From: Candidatus Anstonellales archaeon
Lineage (GTDB): Archaea; Micrarchaeota; Micrarchaeia; Anstonellales; CG1-02-47-40
Assembly: GCA_038869735.1 (NCBI GenBank)
Contig: JAWCQO010000006.1
Location: 4,255-68,254, forward strand
DNA length: 64,000 nucleotides
Direction of reading: 5' to 3'
In this document: positions 51,137 to 60,727 of the stretch, piece by piece
How positions within the stretch are numbered: the stretch's first letter is position 1
Layout: every line of letters begins with the position of its first letter
Notes under the pieces: generated by a model
Database searches by the model: none
What the model was told of the DNA's origin: nothing
What the model saw: only the letters and a program-made list of their open reading frames with translations
Translations under genes and position numbers: made by a program

Positions 51137-53710
51137 ATGCAAAACTATCTTTCTTCTCAGAACCAGAAAGAAGAGAAAAAAGCCTCCTCTCTTTCTATAT
51201 CTGCCAAAAAGGATCTATATATAAATACTTTGTTACGCTTTCTCGAATCAGACTCTCCAGCGTATTCATTTTATGATTACAGCCAATTTGTTGACAAGGA
51301 CTCTAAACTCCTCCCCCAATATAAGAGAGGAGCAAAGCTCTTTGCTCTCTATTTGTCTCTGCCATCAATCAACAATCTCAACGCCCAAACCCTAACCACC
51401 CACCTGAAAGATTCCTACTACCTGTCAATCGAAGCAATGACAATTTCAAACATAATCCAGTGGATGGAGTCCGGTCAAACTGGGACACTTCGCGAATATC
51501 TGAATAACGCAGGAATTGATAATAGAAAGAGAAATGTCATCTGCGACTATGCAGCAGCTTTTGGTGATTCAAAAGACATGCTAAGCTTTTACAAAGATGA
51601 GCTTTTATCAATATCATCGCTGTTGGTCAAACCCTCTACGCCCTCAACCGCTGTCCCATCCAAGCTTGAGCTTCTCTCACTTATTCCGGAGGACCAAAAA
51701 ACACTTTTTGCCGCTCTTCACGAAGACCAAAAACAGGCCATAAAAAATAAGCTCGAATCCGCATTTATCCAGTTCATGGCTAATATGGCTACCGACAATT
51801 CCAAGGACATAAACACAAAAGTGAACGATTTCATAAATAACATCCTTCCTGCAGAATTCAAGGAAGCATACTCCTCACTCTCAAAACCAGAGCAAACCAC
51901 AGAAGATTCACGTGCGTCCACGCCTTCATCACAAGAACAACCTCCCCCTCTATCCTCTAAAACCCCCAACCAAGGAAGCGAAAAGCAGCAGCTAACACCA
52001 GAGACCGGCTACTCTTCCTTCTCTCCTTCCTTACAGATACCTGCCAACTACCCTTTCGTGCAGGAGAGCAGCTTGTATGTTCCCCAGAGCTTGCCATGGT
52101 CATTTTCAGAGCCTGACGAAAACATTCTCCGAGAGGCCCAATTTGATAATTATGGAAAGCCCCACAACATCAAAGCGTACATGCAAAGAAGTGGGGATTA
52201 TTATTACTTTTACCTAACTTTTATAAAAAACATGAGCTATGACGAAAAAACAAACAACTTCACAAAAGCAAAAGACGAGTCAGAGTCTATCTATAATACT
52301 TACAAGAACGTACTAGAAAAAGGCAATAACCTTATCTTATTTCTTGAGTACATGATGCGCGGTCTACCCCACTCAGCATGTGCCGAGCTGGCACGCGCAA
52401 ACGCACGCGTTAGGAATGGAAAGCCAGCAGACTTTGGCTCCACCTATTTCGATGTCTATAAAACAAGTGGCGACTACTTCAATTCAAAAGGCAAAAAGCT
52501 CGGTACTTTTGCAAGCGAGGAGCAAGCAAAGAAAATAAGGCATGTATGGGTAAAAGTCCACAACCCATATACTGGTTCAGAGTTTCTTGTTGCGAATCAC
52601 TACCGAATCAACGATTTTCGCACAAAAGAGATCGTTCAAAAAATTATGAATCAATATTCACGCTTGTCCGCAATGGAGCTTGACGAAGCAGTGAAAAGCG
52701 TTGCAAAAAAATTAAACGTCAGCGATGAAGACATCAAGACAGGCTTATCTGAAAATCGACATATCCCGCCTCATCTCCTTCTCTCATATCTTTCTGCTGG
52801 AGCGTCACTTGGCTCTGACAAACAATACCTTACCTCTCTTGACAAGATAAGAAACTCATTTGGAGAGAAAGCAGACAGAATCTGCGAAATCCTATCTCCA
52901 CTGCTACGCGGCGGATATAGCTCTTCCGCTTTCATAGAATCAAAAAAAGGTGAATTAATTAAAAGTGGTCTAAATCAGACTGAGATTGCCATCCTGACCT
53001 CTCTATTAAAAAACGTTTCCAATGACCCCACATACATCTCACTTAGAATAGCCCCTCATAGGCTGTTGATTGCTGAAAGCAAAGCAGAACCTACTAAAGG
53101 CGAGCCTCAAGAAGTAGGCAAACCCCAAGAAGCCAAGTCTGAAACAAAAGAAAAATTTATGTATCTACCAATCTTTACAACAAAGATACCGCCTAGGGTG
53201 TATGAGGGCAGGACTATAAAATTTAAAGTTAAAGTTCCTGATGGGCCTATACCCCCCGAATTAACAATCGACTATCTATCACAAACAAGTGGAGCAGCCA
53301 CCCAAAGAGAAGACGGAAAAATCGTATTTGTGCCCGAGGGTACAAAATGCAATTTTGTTGTAATCGGAAAAGACAGAGAAAATAATACCTATCTCTTCAC
53401 CAAAGAGGGGAAACCAGTTGCAATATACAGAGATGGCCTTATCTATAAATACAAGCCAGCTTCAATGTTTAGAGGACCAAGTACAGGTGAGCAAATAGGG
53501 ACATACGATCAAAAGTCAGAAGTTCCCACAATAACCGATAACCAATTAAAAGAACAGATTATTAATGAGCTCGTTGCAAGAAAGATTAATGAAAATGGCT
53601 TTGTTGGATGGTGCACAGAAAAAAACGGAAAAATTGAGCAAGGATTTAAAATAAAAGCCGCTCCCGGAGGCCATATTGTCAAAGTTTTATATTTCTTTCC
53701 TGAAAGGTGA
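51137..53710 (+). CDS. 857-residue protein of unknown function, first of a three-gene run
   Basis: Soluble in appearance: no signal peptide or membrane helix. Residues ~1-245 are helical, ~250-300 a Ser/Pro/Gln-rich linker. Residues ~330-500 form a mixed alpha/beta part with SGDYYYFYLTFI and HVWVKVHNPYTGSEFLVANHY; ~510-640 are helical. A second Glu/Lys linker (KGEPQEVGKPQEAKSE) leads to a C-terminal beta domain starting YLPIFTTKIPPRVYEGRTIK. The helical IPEDQKT block resembles one in the 40531 protein. The end overlaps the next gene by GTGA. Family not recognised. Confidence 0.72.
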   Translation: MQNYLSSQNQKEEKKASSLSISAKKDLYINTLLRFLESDSPAYSFYDYSQFVDKDSKLLPQYKRGAKLFALYLSLPSINNLNAQTLTTHLKDSYYLSIEAMTISNIIQWMESGQTGTLREYLNNAGIDNRKRNVICDYAAAFGDSKDMLSFYKDELLSISSLLVKPSTPSTAVPSKLELLSLIPEDQKTLFAALHEDQKQAIKNKLESAFIQFMANMATDNSKDINTKVNDFINNILPAEFKEAYSSLSKPEQTTEDSRASTPSSQEQPPPLSSKTPNQGSEKQQLTPETGYSSFSPSLQIPANYPFVQESSLYVPQSLPWSFSEPDENILREAQFDNYGKPHNIKAYMQRSGDYYYFYLTFIKNMSYDEKTNNFTKAKDESESIYNTYKNVLEKGNNLILFLEYMMRGLPHSACAELARANARVRNGKPADFGSTYFDVYKTSGDYFNSKGKKLGTFASEEQAKKIRHVWVKVHNPYTGSEFLVANHYRINDFRTKEIVQKIMNQYSRLSAMELDEAVKSVAKKLNVSDEDIKTGLSENRHIPPHLLLSYLSAGASLGSDKQYLTSLDKIRNSFGEKADRICEILSPLLRGGYSSSAFIESKKGELIKSGLNQTEIAILTSLLKNVSNDPTYISLRIAPHRLLIAESKAEPTKGEPQEVGKPQEAKSETKEKFMYLPIFTTKIPPRVYEGRTIKFKVKVPDGPIPPELTIDYLSQTSGAATQREDGKIVFVPEGTKCNFVVIGKDRENNTYLFTKEGKPVAIYRDGLIYKYKPASMFRGPSTGEQIGTYDQKSEVPTITDNQLKEQIINELVARKINENGFVGWCTEKNGKIEQGFKIKAAPGGHIVKVLYFFPER

Positions 53711-55212
53711 TTCGAATTCAGGCACAAAAAGAAGTTCCAACGGAAAATATCAAGGACAGACTAAAAGAAGTGGCTAGCTTAATACAATCCAACGAAAGAG
53801 AGAAAGCAAAATCCATCCTGTTAACTCTCCCTCCTTTAGATAACGTTCTTAAAGAAGCCTTTTCTTTAGCCAAATCAGAACGTAATGGTAAGGATATCCT
53901 CAACTCCATAGTTTCACTATATAACAGTGATCCAAGCGCCTTACTCAAAAATAAAGGCAAACAAGAACTCGAATATGCTCTTCAAGTAATCAACGATAGC
54001 CCCTACATCGAATTCCCGTCTATCGATGCGTTCCTTAGCTATAATTTGTCTCTTCTTTCACAGAATATAAAAGAACTTCTTGGCCAGACTCCTTTAGGTT
54101 CCTCACAAACCTTCAAAACCAACGAAAAAAATAATCTTGGTACTCGCCCCCATCCTATTCCTGGTCCTCAACCTACATATATCCTTAATTCAAGGCCTCA
54201 ACTACATACTATAGTACTCAATTTATTTGAAGGATCGCGAGAAAATGCAGAAAGAGCATTGGACATAATTTCAAAGGCTCTTTTGAACCAGTTAAGGTCT
54301 GGCAAATTCCAGCCTCAATACGAAAAGGAACTTCTAGACTGCTTTCCTATAAGTTCTAAATCTAACCCTACCAACGAAGAGTTAAACGTATTATCTAATT
54401 TATTCGGTGTTCGTGAGGACAACTCGTATAATGAATTATGGGACAAGTTCAAGGATAATGTGAAAAGAGGGGACTACTTAGATATTTTGAATCTTCTTAG
54501 ATCAGAATCCTTTAATCTTAACCTTATAAAAATGCTCGAGTACCAAGACGCTAGACTTAACAGGCTTTCTTTTGACCTTTCAGCCAATGTTGAAGTAGGA
54601 AAAGACTATTTCATACGATTTGGAGCTTTACATTATCCAACCTATAAATGGAGACTTGAAAATGGATACATTAGGTTCTCAAAAATAGATGCTGAAGTTG
54701 AACTTGGAGTAGGAAAGCGTTTCTTTCTTCTTACACGAAGCGCTCTACTGGGCTTTAGCATTCTTCATCCTGTCCCATCCCCTGCATTTTCCAGCTTCAA
54801 GACAAAGTGTTTTTTTGCCTACGATTTTTTAAACAATTCAATAAGGGGGCTCCGAACGCCAACTCTCTTCAGCTCTCTTTCCTTCGATAAAGAACAAAAG
54901 TTTTCTGCAGAGGCGGATATCTCAATACCTATTATTCCTCTTAACAAGAGCAATTCAACTTTAATAACCGCAGATACCTATGTTTTATTTGGAGAAGGGA
55001 TGACACCCATCTATCTAGGCAAAGTTGGCTTTATTTTAAGGGAGGTATTTGGAAACACCGATATAACTTTTTGGGGAGGGATAAACCAAAACTCAACCAA
55101 ACAATTATCTGTTGAACTTGGAAATAATAAAGTCACTTTTAGCTTAACTACGCTGTGGCTTGAGAAGATAAATCACCCTCAGTTAAAGCTCACCCTCGGT
55201 ATCAATATTTAG
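53707..55212 (+). CDS. 501-residue protein with beta-barrel-like C-terminus
   Basis: GTG start at 53707 overlapping the stop of the preceding gene by 4 nt, so the two are translationally coupled. Residues 1-280 are helical. From ~286 to 501 the sequence is a series of short amphipathic strands (FDLSANVEVG, FIRFGALHYP, DAEVELGVGKRFFLL, FSAEADISIPII, DITFWGGINQN, KLTLGINI), as in the 42666 protein. No signal peptide is seen. The final strand ends in Ile instead of Phe. It may be the smaller partner of the 42666 product type. Confidence 0.72.
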   Translation: MIRIQAQKEVPTENIKDRLKEVASLIQSNEREKAKSILLTLPPLDNVLKEAFSLAKSERNGKDILNSIVSLYNSDPSALLKNKGKQELEYALQVINDSPYIEFPSIDAFLSYNLSLLSQNIKELLGQTPLGSSQTFKTNEKNNLGTRPHPIPGPQPTYILNSRPQLHTIVLNLFEGSRENAERALDIISKALLNQLRSGKFQPQYEKELLDCFPISSKSNPTNEELNVLSNLFGVREDNSYNELWDKFKDNVKRGDYLDILNLLRSESFNLNLIKMLEYQDARLNRLSFDLSANVEVGKDYFIRFGALHYPTYKWRLENGYIRFSKIDAEVELGVGKRFFLLTRSALLGFSILHPVPSPAFSSFKTKCFFAYDFLNNSIRGLRTPTLFSSLSFDKEQKFSAEADISIPIIPLNKSNSTLITADTYVLFGEGMTPIYLGKVGFILREVFGNTDITFWGGINQNSTKQLSVELGNNKVTFSLTTLWLEKINHPQLKLTLGINI

Positions 55213-55237
55213 GCCACACCACCAAGAGGTAATTTTT

Positions 55238-58189
55238 ATGAACCATAACCGCTTCTTTGTTTTTTTGCTGGTGGCCGTTTTTCTCCCGTTTTCTTCAGTA
55301 ACTATAAGTGGAAATCTAAACGATTTTGAGGCAGTTAGATACCCTGATGCCAATGAAACTTTTTTAACAGATATGTCCTACTCACTTTCTTTTACGGTCT
55401 CAACAGACTCTAGAGTCCTAACAAGCAATGCAGAGGCAGCAAATCTTCCAAACGAGGCATTCGTATGTCCCGGCAATATTCGTGCAACATTTTCCCCTTC
55501 ATTATCATTTGCAAGAAGATATCTGACAAGCGTTGCTCCACTTCCTGAGCGTTGTAACTTGCCACTGCAATATCAGAGCCAACAAAGTGGAACAGCCCAG
55601 CTTAACAATGCACTTTTCGAGACCCTCAACTCTACTCCGTATCATCGACTTGAGCAAGACAATCTAGGAACAAGAACTATCTACACTGGGCTGGCCAATG
55701 CCGTTTTATCAGATTCCCAGAGAAACATATACTATTCGCAAAGATTTGACGAGCCGACATCTCCAGGTGCTGGAAACGCAGGGGTTCTTTGCACAGGCAC
55801 TGCCACTATAATAAAAGATAACAATGAAAGATTTTCTTTTGATTTCCCTACCCACCCGTCAGCACTATTTCAAAACTTGCAAGCGCGAAGCGAACCTTAT
55901 ACCTTAGGGGCATATGTATCAATACTTGACTGCCACGGAATTATAGCTCCAAAGTGCAGGAGTCAGAACGGACAGATTGTAGACCCACTGCAAATACAAA
56001 AATTCATCTACTATACGGATAGCGACGCATACCGCTTGTCTACAGAGCGAGCTTCTCTGAGAATCTACGTGCGCAATCCCTCTGTCGCAGCAAGCGCAAG
56101 AATAGTTCAGATAAACAATCAGCCCCCTCCGCAAATTCTGGTTATCGATAGAGGCCAACGAATTCCAATAGAAATTGAGATTTCAAATTCTCAATCAAGT
56201 GAACCACGCAAAGTGCGAATAACGTCTATAGCAACAAATAACAATGCTGTTTCCATATCAATGGATGGCGTTCCGACTGCATGGATAGATGTAGGTAGAA
56301 GCTCAATCTTCACAGCCACTTTAACGGCCAATGCTGAGTACACCGGCCAGATTGCCATTGTAGTTTCCCTCGAAGCTGATGGTATAGTATGCGATGGCTC
56401 AATCCCAAGGCCCCGTCTATCTATTCCACTCAGCGTCCAGATAATCAGGCCTCTCCCGGATTTGGAAGTTGAGCATGTATCTCGCCAACCCTCTACACCA
56501 AACATAGGAGACAACATAACTTTCAGCGTAACAATCAAAAATAGTGGAAGAGGACGAGCAGATTCTTCTTCTGCCTGCCTCGTAATCACAACTCCGAATG
56601 GGCAGAGATTAGAGCCACTAATCCAGAACGTTGGCCCGTTAGAAGAAAACCAAACCACAAGTGTTAGATTTGCCTATGCTGTTCAAGGACCACAGGGTAG
56701 AACCCAGTACTCAATAAAAGCAGATTGTTTGAACCAAATTTCAGAGTCAGATGAGTCCAACAACGAAATTAGTGGGACGTTTTATGTTTTAGGGCGAGAA
56801 CAACGAATGCCAAATATACGAGCTGAGGATTTAAGATTGCTCCAAGAACCACTGGTAGGCTCTGAAATTCAGATGGCCGCACTCATCAAAAACCACAGAG
56901 GCGAAGTGTCAGAATTTGATACCTGCCTCTTAATTACGAGTCCTTCTGGTCGGGCAATGAGGTACAGCCAAAACTTACCCCACCTTGAATCGGATGAGGA
57001 ACGCGAACTTAGATTCAACAGTATTCCAATAAACGAGCTTGGGACATACACTGCAGAGGTTTATGCAGACTGCAATAATGATATCAGTGAGGAAAACGAA
57101 GATGACAATAGAGTAGAAAGACAATTCAACTCGCGGCTTTCTGATCGCCTTCCAAATCTTCAAGCAAGCCTAAGTGTCTCGCAGCGAGGCTTTATCTGTT
57201 CAGGCGACACCGAAAGGATTCTTTTGAGAATAGTAAATAACGGGACTCAAAACATAGAAAATGGATCTGGGTTTTCAAATCGACTTGTAATAATTGAACC
57301 AGATGATTCAATCTCATTTAGAGATTTTCGCGTTCAAGGTGGCCTCCAACAACGAGCCTCCACAAACTTTTCTCTCTTCTATCGCTTTTCTCAACCAGGG
57401 CCTTATACAATTATCGGCATTGCCGACAATGAAGAAACTATTTATGAGTCGGACGAGAACGACAATGTTGCATCTATTAGTTCTGAAGTTTCTAGAAACC
57501 TTCCAAATATCCGGCTTCAGAGTATATCGTACGAACCCGAGAGAAATATACTTCTTGACTCAACATTTTTAGTCAACGTTTTTGTTGAAAACAACGGCTG
57601 TGCCGACATACCTGAAAGAACAAATATAACACTGAGCGTAATAATACAAAACCAGCGTCATGGCAATACTCTCGAGCAGAAGATCTCGTACTTAGGAGGC
57701 CTTAGGCGCAACCAGACTTACGAATTTCAAGAAATTCCCTTTACCCTTACCCAGTCCTTCTCTGGCATGAACACAATAACTGCAATAGCCGATGAGCAAA
57801 ATACAATACGAGAGCTTAACGAAAGCGACAATAGATTGGATACATATTTTTTTGCCGGAGGGGGCGCTAGAAGGGGGCCTACATGCATTATTCTGTCTCC
57901 TTCCCCCCCACTTTATCTTTCAGGCCAATATCACGACGTTTTTGTCCAATATTTAAATTATGTCCCCAATGGCCCAGTTTATTTTGACTGCGGCAACGGA
58001 CAGCAAAGGATTGCACTCACATGCCAAGAAGTTGATACAGACGCGTTTTGTATAGCTCAATCCGCATGCAGATACGAAACAGAAGGCGTCTACACTGCCC
58101 GTGCAATTGGGCCACCTTCTGCTCCGATATGCCAACGAACAATAGAAGTGGAATTAGATGAATTTTCAATCTGCAATGCTTACATATAA
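55238..58189 (+). CDS. Secreted CARDB-repeat surface protein
   Basis: 983 residues. A signal peptide (FFVFLLVAVFLPFSSVTI) is followed by a ~380-residue unique region with scattered cysteines. Then four CARDB-type Ig repeats of about 115 residues start near 405, 523, 637 and 754; each begins LPN/LPD and closes with an Asp/Glu-Asn signature such as ISESDESNNE or IYESDENDN. A C-terminal Cys-rich PKD-like part follows at ~880-983. No membrane anchor is seen. It follows the 53707 gene by 25 nt with a GAGGT site, so it is part of the same run. It is likely an adhesin or cell-envelope protein. Confidence 0.82.
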   Translation: MNHNRFFVFLLVAVFLPFSSVTISGNLNDFEAVRYPDANETFLTDMSYSLSFTVSTDSRVLTSNAEAANLPNEAFVCPGNIRATFSPSLSFARRYLTSVAPLPERCNLPLQYQSQQSGTAQLNNALFETLNSTPYHRLEQDNLGTRTIYTGLANAVLSDSQRNIYYSQRFDEPTSPGAGNAGVLCTGTATIIKDNNERFSFDFPTHPSALFQNLQARSEPYTLGAYVSILDCHGIIAPKCRSQNGQIVDPLQIQKFIYYTDSDAYRLSTERASLRIYVRNPSVAASARIVQINNQPPPQILVIDRGQRIPIEIEISNSQSSEPRKVRITSIATNNNAVSISMDGVPTAWIDVGRSSIFTATLTANAEYTGQIAIVVSLEADGIVCDGSIPRPRLSIPLSVQIIRPLPDLEVEHVSRQPSTPNIGDNITFSVTIKNSGRGRADSSSACLVITTPNGQRLEPLIQNVGPLEENQTTSVRFAYAVQGPQGRTQYSIKADCLNQISESDESNNEISGTFYVLGREQRMPNIRAEDLRLLQEPLVGSEIQMAALIKNHRGEVSEFDTCLLITSPSGRAMRYSQNLPHLESDEERELRFNSIPINELGTYTAEVYADCNNDISEENEDDNRVERQFNSRLSDRLPNLQASLSVSQRGFICSGDTERILLRIVNNGTQNIENGSGFSNRLVIIEPDDSISFRDFRVQGGLQQRASTNFSLFYRFSQPGPYTIIGIADNEETIYESDENDNVASISSEVSRNLPNIRLQSISYEPERNILLDSTFLVNVFVENNGCADIPERTNITLSVIIQNQRHGNTLEQKISYLGGLRRNQTYEFQEIPFTLTQSFSGMNTITAIADEQNTIRELNESDNRLDTYFFAGGGARRGPTCIILSPSPPLYLSGQYHDVFVQYLNYVPNGPVYFDCGNGQQRIALTCQEVDTDAFCIAQSACRYETEGVYTARAIGPPSAPICQRTIEVELDEFSICNAYI

Positions 58190-58332
58190 TGCTCTTACAT
58201 ATAACTCAAAAATATTTTTTTCATATAAACTTTCTTAAACTAAAGGCAAACAACAAAATCAAAATACCAAAATCCCGGCAAGAAGACAAATGAACAAATG
58301 AAGGCAGTATAGAAACCACAAGTGAAAGTGGA

Positions 58333-58438
58333 GAAGAAAGAGGAAAAAATTACCAAGCCAATGAGATGTTCGCCTCTGCTTGTTTAAAAGCGAGAGTAAC
58401 AGGAAGAAGAAAGAAGAAAAAATTACCAAGCAAATGAG
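58333..58438 (+). repeat. 33-bp imperfect direct repeat, period 73 bp
   Basis: GAAGAAAGAGGAAAAAATTA and the next 13 bases at 58333-58365, with copy 2 at 58406-58438 differing at two positions. The rest of the 284-bp gap between the 55238 gene and the convergent dehydrogenase has no recognised gene; a hydrophobic minus-strand reading frame across it comes mainly from the repeat. Confidence 0.75.
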
Positions 58439-58473
58439 CAACAAGCTTCTACTTACTCTCACCTAATCTGAAT

Positions 58474-59595
58474 CTAGCGTTTTTTCATGGCTTCCAGAAC
58501 TCTGTTTTTTGCTATTTCCAGACCTGCTGCTCGCAAATCGTTGTCCTTATCCTTCGACTTCGCAATAGCAAGTCTCACGTTTTCTGAAATTTTCTCTTTT
58601 ATCATTTTAAACATCTGCTCTTTCGAGCCTCCAATATACTCAACATAAGACGAGATTACCCCGCCAGCGTTAGCAATAAAGTCCGGAACTATCAAAACAC
58701 CCCTTCTTATAAGCTTTTTTTCTGTTTCATAATCCATTGGAATGTTTGCAGCCTCAACAATTATTTTTGCGTTTATCCTGTCCACGTTGTCCTTATGTAT
58801 GGCGTTTGGCCTTGCTCCAGGAATTAGAATATCGCATTCAGTCTCAAAAAGACTACTTGGGCCCATTACTCTGCATCCGTCCGGCCCCCCCTCTCTGCTG
58901 CACCCATCATAGGCAGTAACTGTTCCTTTTTCTTTCTTCACTTTCATCATCGTCTCATAATCAAAACCATTTTTGTTATACACCGCACCAGATGAGTCAG
59001 AGACACAAATGACTTTGGCACCCATATCAGTCAAAAACTTCATGGTGAATGTCCCAACGTTACCAAATCCTTCTATTGCAACCGTTGCTCCCTCAATGCT
59101 CATTCCCTTTGCCCTTACCGCTTCCAAAGCCGCATGCGCCACCCCATAGCCGGTCGAGCCTAACTCGTGTGGAAGGCCACCCATAGAAAGAGGCTTTCCT
59201 GTGCAAGCTTTCGGGTCTCCTATCTCATCAGCCAGGATTCCCATCTCATTTTCTGTTGTATTCATATCCGGCCCTGCACAATAGAGGGACGGAATTACAT
59301 TTTTAAGGGCCCTTCCAAACGCCCTTATCAGCTTCTCTTTGTCAGCTTTCTTCGGATCAGCAAGAATTCCACTTTTTGCGCCACCAAAAGGAATCCCAGC
59401 CATCGCATTCTTCCAAGTCATTGTTCGGGCAAGAGAAGCTACCTCAGCCGTGGTTATATCCGGAACCATTCTTATCCCGCCTTTTCCAATTCCAAGGGCA
59501 GTGTTATCTATAACACAAACAGCATGCAACCCTATACTTACATCATGAACCTCTATTATCTTTTCAGGACCAAATTCATCTACTCTTTCATACAT
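58474..59595 (-). CDS. Glu/Leu/Phe/Val-type amino acid dehydrogenase
   Basis: 373 residues from ATG 59595, which has a GGAGGTC 8 nt upstream; TTG 59601 adds two. Catalytic Lys residues are in IGKGGIRM near 37 and GIPFGGAKSGI near 70; the NAD(P) fold has AIEGFGNVG near 172, and PDFIANAGGVISSYVEY near 315. It is shorter than the usual ~415-residue archaeal GDH. It could be glutamate dehydrogenase or a branched-chain amino acid dehydrogenase; residues alone do not settle this. It follows the Cys-repeat lipoprotein by 37 nt. Confidence 0.9.
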   Translation of the reverse strand: MYERVDEFGPEKIIEVHDVSIGLHAVCVIDNTALGIGKGGIRMVPDITTAEVASLARTMTWKNAMAGIPFGGAKSGILADPKKADKEKLIRAFGRALKNVIPSLYCAGPDMNTTENEMGILADEIGDPKACTGKPLSMGGLPHELGSTGYGVAHAALEAVRAKGMSIEGATVAIEGFGNVGTFTMKFLTDMGAKVICVSDSSGAVYNKNGFDYETMMKVKKEKGTVTAYDGCSREGGPDGCRVMGPSSLFETECDILIPGARPNAIHKDNVDRINAKIIVEAANIPMDYETEKKLIRRGVLIVPDFIANAGGVISSYVEYIGGSKEQMFKMIKEKISENVRLAIAKSKDKDNDLRAAGLEIAKNRVLEAMKKR

Positions 59596-59632
59596 AAACA
59601 AGACCTCCTCCGACTTCCCTCGAAATTAGTAG

Positions 59633-60646
59633 CTATCTACAGACGTGCCTCTCTATATCACACGTTGAGCCAGGACAATCATAATCAGAACTACAAACTG
59701 CTGAGACGCATCTGTATTGGTTGGGTCCAGAGCCAAGCTCACACCTTTGGTTATATCTGCAATCAGAGTTCTTTGTGCAATACCCTGGTCTCAATCTACA
59801 TCTGTGGGTCTCATCGTCACAGAACTCCCATGGAGCGCAGTTTGAACTCTCCGAACAGTAGCCTGGTCTATTTACGCAAATGTGCGTGTTTAAATCACAA
59901 TTTTGCCATTCGTTGCAATGCTGATTATTGTCACAATAACCCCTTTTTGGTTCGCAGAGGTGTGTTGATGTATTACATGCTTGCCATCCCTTACATGGTG
60001 AGTCATCTGTGCAGTAAGATGGTCTTACAATGCACCTATAAAGTGCCTTATCGCAGAACTGCCACTCAGGGCAGTCAAGATCATTGCCGCAAAAGCCTTC
60101 CCTAACTATGCAAGTATGGTTTGCAAAGTCACACTTCTGCCATCCTCGGCAATCTATCTCAAGGTCACACCTGCCAGGAAGAGGCTTGCATCTTTTTTCT
60201 TGCGTACTGCAGAACTGATGAGCTTCACAATCGAACTGGTCAATGCAGTATCCTGGCTTTGGACTGCATTTGTGTTTTGTTGGATTACAATACTCAAACT
60301 CAGGGTCACACATTGCGTCAGAATCACAAAATCCAACTTTTGGAACGCACGTGTTGTTTCCAACTCTACATATTTGCCATGATTCGCAATCCGAGTCCAT
60401 CGCACACCTCCCTTTCATGTAAGAACAGCGGTGGGTTTCTTGGTTGCAAACCTTAAGCGGTTCTTTTCCTCCATTATCACACTCAGAATTCTGCACACAA
60501 TAGCCTTCTCTAACCACGCAGGTTCTTTTACTTTGGTCGCATCTCTGCCATTCCTGGCAGTTGTCATCAGAGACACACCCCTTCGAGACACAGCCAGAAA
60601 AAAGAACAAAACCAAAAATAAAAGCAAAAAAGTATACCCATCTCAT
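59633..60646 (-). CDS. Lipoprotein of twelve four-cysteine repeats
   Basis: 337 residues. A signal peptide with lipobox FSGC at residues 17-20 leads into twelve tandem modules of about 21-31 residues. Each has four Cys in the frame C-x5-6-C-x5-C/x4-C-x5-6-C, for example GYCDNNQHCNEWQNCDLNTHIC. WQ, THxC and RP/RE between units are conserved. It is rich in disulfides and predicted to be on the cell surface. The modules resemble EB/disulfide-knot repeats. Related single modules are in the 49600 pilin and in the giant 1-5562 protein (CGDGVC ... CPSDC). Function unknown. Confidence 0.85.
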   Translation of the reverse strand: MRWVYFFAFIFGFVLFSGCVSKGCVSDDNCQEWQRCDQSKRTCVVREGYCVQNSECDNGGKEPLKVCNQETHRCSYMKGRCAMDSDCESWQICRVGNNTCVPKVGFCDSDAMCDPEFEYCNPTKHKCSPKPGYCIDQFDCEAHQFCSTQEKRCKPLPGRCDLEIDCRGWQKCDFANHTCIVREGFCGNDLDCPEWQFCDKALYRCIVRPSYCTDDSPCKGWQACNTSTHLCEPKRGYCDNNQHCNEWQNCDLNTHICVNRPGYCSESSNCAPWEFCDDETHRCRLRPGYCTKNSDCRYNQRCELGSGPNQYRCVSAVCSSDYDCPGSTCDIERHVCR

Positions 60647-60727
60647 ACAAACACACTTGTCATTTATTTCTGCCAGATAAATTATTAAATAGTTTCTTAT
60701 CTTTTTAAGTATCCGCTTATTATTTTA

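Noticed and set aside
58259-58462. 67-residue hydrophobic minus-strand ORF
   Set aside because: It is created largely by the 73-bp-period repeat and low-complexity sequence; there is no start signal and no family.
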